Origin: Thioploca sp.
GTDB lineage: Bacteria; Pseudomonadota; Gammaproteobacteria; Beggiatoales; Beggiatoaceae
NCBI GenBank assembly: GCA_011371325.1
Contig: DRQV01000235.1
Span: forward strand, 1 to 7,360
Direction: 5' to 3'
DNA length: 7,360 nt
Shown: piece after piece, positions 7,158-7,360 of the stretch
Numbering within the stretch: the stretch's first letter is position 1
Layout: every line of letters begins with the position of its first letter
Position numbers and translations under genes: made by a program
Notes under the pieces: generated by a model
What the model saw: only the letters and a program-made list of their open reading frames with translations
Told to the model about the DNA's origin: nothing
Databases searched by the model: none

Positions 7158-7360
7158 TATCTATCCTTATATTTCAAGACTAACAAGGTAATATCATTAT
7201 AAATTTTTCGAGCACCAATAAATTTTCGTATATCTTCAATAACAGATTGTTGAATTTCCGTGGCTGTTTTATGCCAATTTTTGCTAACAACTACAGATAA
7301 ATAATATTCATTGTCTCAGTAATTCCATCTGTATAAAGAACGATACCGTCCCCTGATTGC
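7157..7360 (-). pseudogene. SpoIIE/PP2C-type serine phosphatase, C-terminal fragment with frameshift
   Basis: Only the end of this gene is in the window. From the right edge one frame reads QSGDGIVLYTDGITET, the conserved SpoIIE-domain segment whose TDG aspartate binds metal, then stops at TAG 7293-7291. The rest of the domain continues in the -1 frame from 7315 to a TAA at 7159-7157: NEYYLSVVVSKNWHKTATEI and, at the end, FIGARKIYNDITLLVLKYK, with the typical metal-binding NDIT/DDIT and C-terminal strand. The -1 frame is closed upstream by TGA at 7318-7316, so the shift must lie within about 7293-7318. The joined sequence also seems several residues short between TDGITE and the VVVSKNW part compared with homologues I recall, which suggests a small deletion that is not a multiple of three. 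Such phosphatases dephosphorylate anti-sigma antagonists or other partner-switching proteins. A sequencing error or a variant strain-specific allele cannot be excluded. Family call is good; non-functionality is inferred. Confidence 0.7.
7164..7168 (-). promoter_or_regulatory. Ribosome binding site of glmM
   Basis: AAGGA on the minus strand stands six bases before the glmM ATG, inside the last codons of the upstream phosphatase frame. It is the only strong Shine-Dalgarno match among the starts in this window, so glmM can probably be translated well even though the upstream frame is broken. Confidence 0.75.

Overview
All supported genes lie on the minus strand, so the window reads right to left. 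The content is a cell-wall and shape locus of a low-G+C gammaproteobacterium. This rests on MreB, MreC, MreD, PBP2, GlmM and FolC sequences that follow the gammaproteobacterial pattern (for example the MreB segments QVERRAIRESA and DPLTCVARGGGKALEMI, and the MreD segment LLGQHAL), combined with AT-rich codon use and spacers. The genus cannot be told. The phosphatase fragment at the right edge resembles proteins I recall from cyanobacteria and some sulfur-oxidising gammaproteobacteria, but that is a weak hint.

Layout in transcription order: (1) 7360-7157, the C-terminal end of a SpoIIE/PP2C-type serine phosphatase whose reading frame is broken near 7293-7318. (2) 7157-5823, glmM (phosphoglucosamine mutase), whose ATG overlaps the phosphatase stop by one base and has the best ribosome binding site in the window. 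(3) 5822-5747, the only sizeable spacer, 76 bp, very AT-rich, containing an imperfect dyad centred on AAGCTT. (4) 5746-3338, mreB, mreC and mreD, the shape-determining cluster, tightly packed; an 11-codon mini-ORF links mreC to mreD through ATGA overlaps at both ends. (5) 3334-1484, mrdA (PBP2), 3 bp after mreD. (6) 1446-718, an ABC-2-type ATP-binding subunit without a permease in view. (7) 743-1, the N-terminal 247 codons of folC, running off the left edge; it appears to start at a TTG inside the ABC gene.

Functionally, GlmM supplies glucosamine-1-phosphate for UDP-GlcNAc and so for peptidoglycan. MreB filaments, MreC, MreD and the PBP2 transpeptidase form the elongasome that inserts this peptidoglycan into the side wall. 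The usual next gene, rodA (mrdB), is not present after mrdA; the ABC ATPase and folC occupy that place. No gene-free stretch exceeds 300 bases, and I see no tRNA, rRNA, insertion sequence, CRISPR array or convincing intrinsic terminator. I found no wholly new system. The points most worth checking are the broken phosphatase, the mreC-mreD mini-ORF and the unusual gene order downstream of mrdA.
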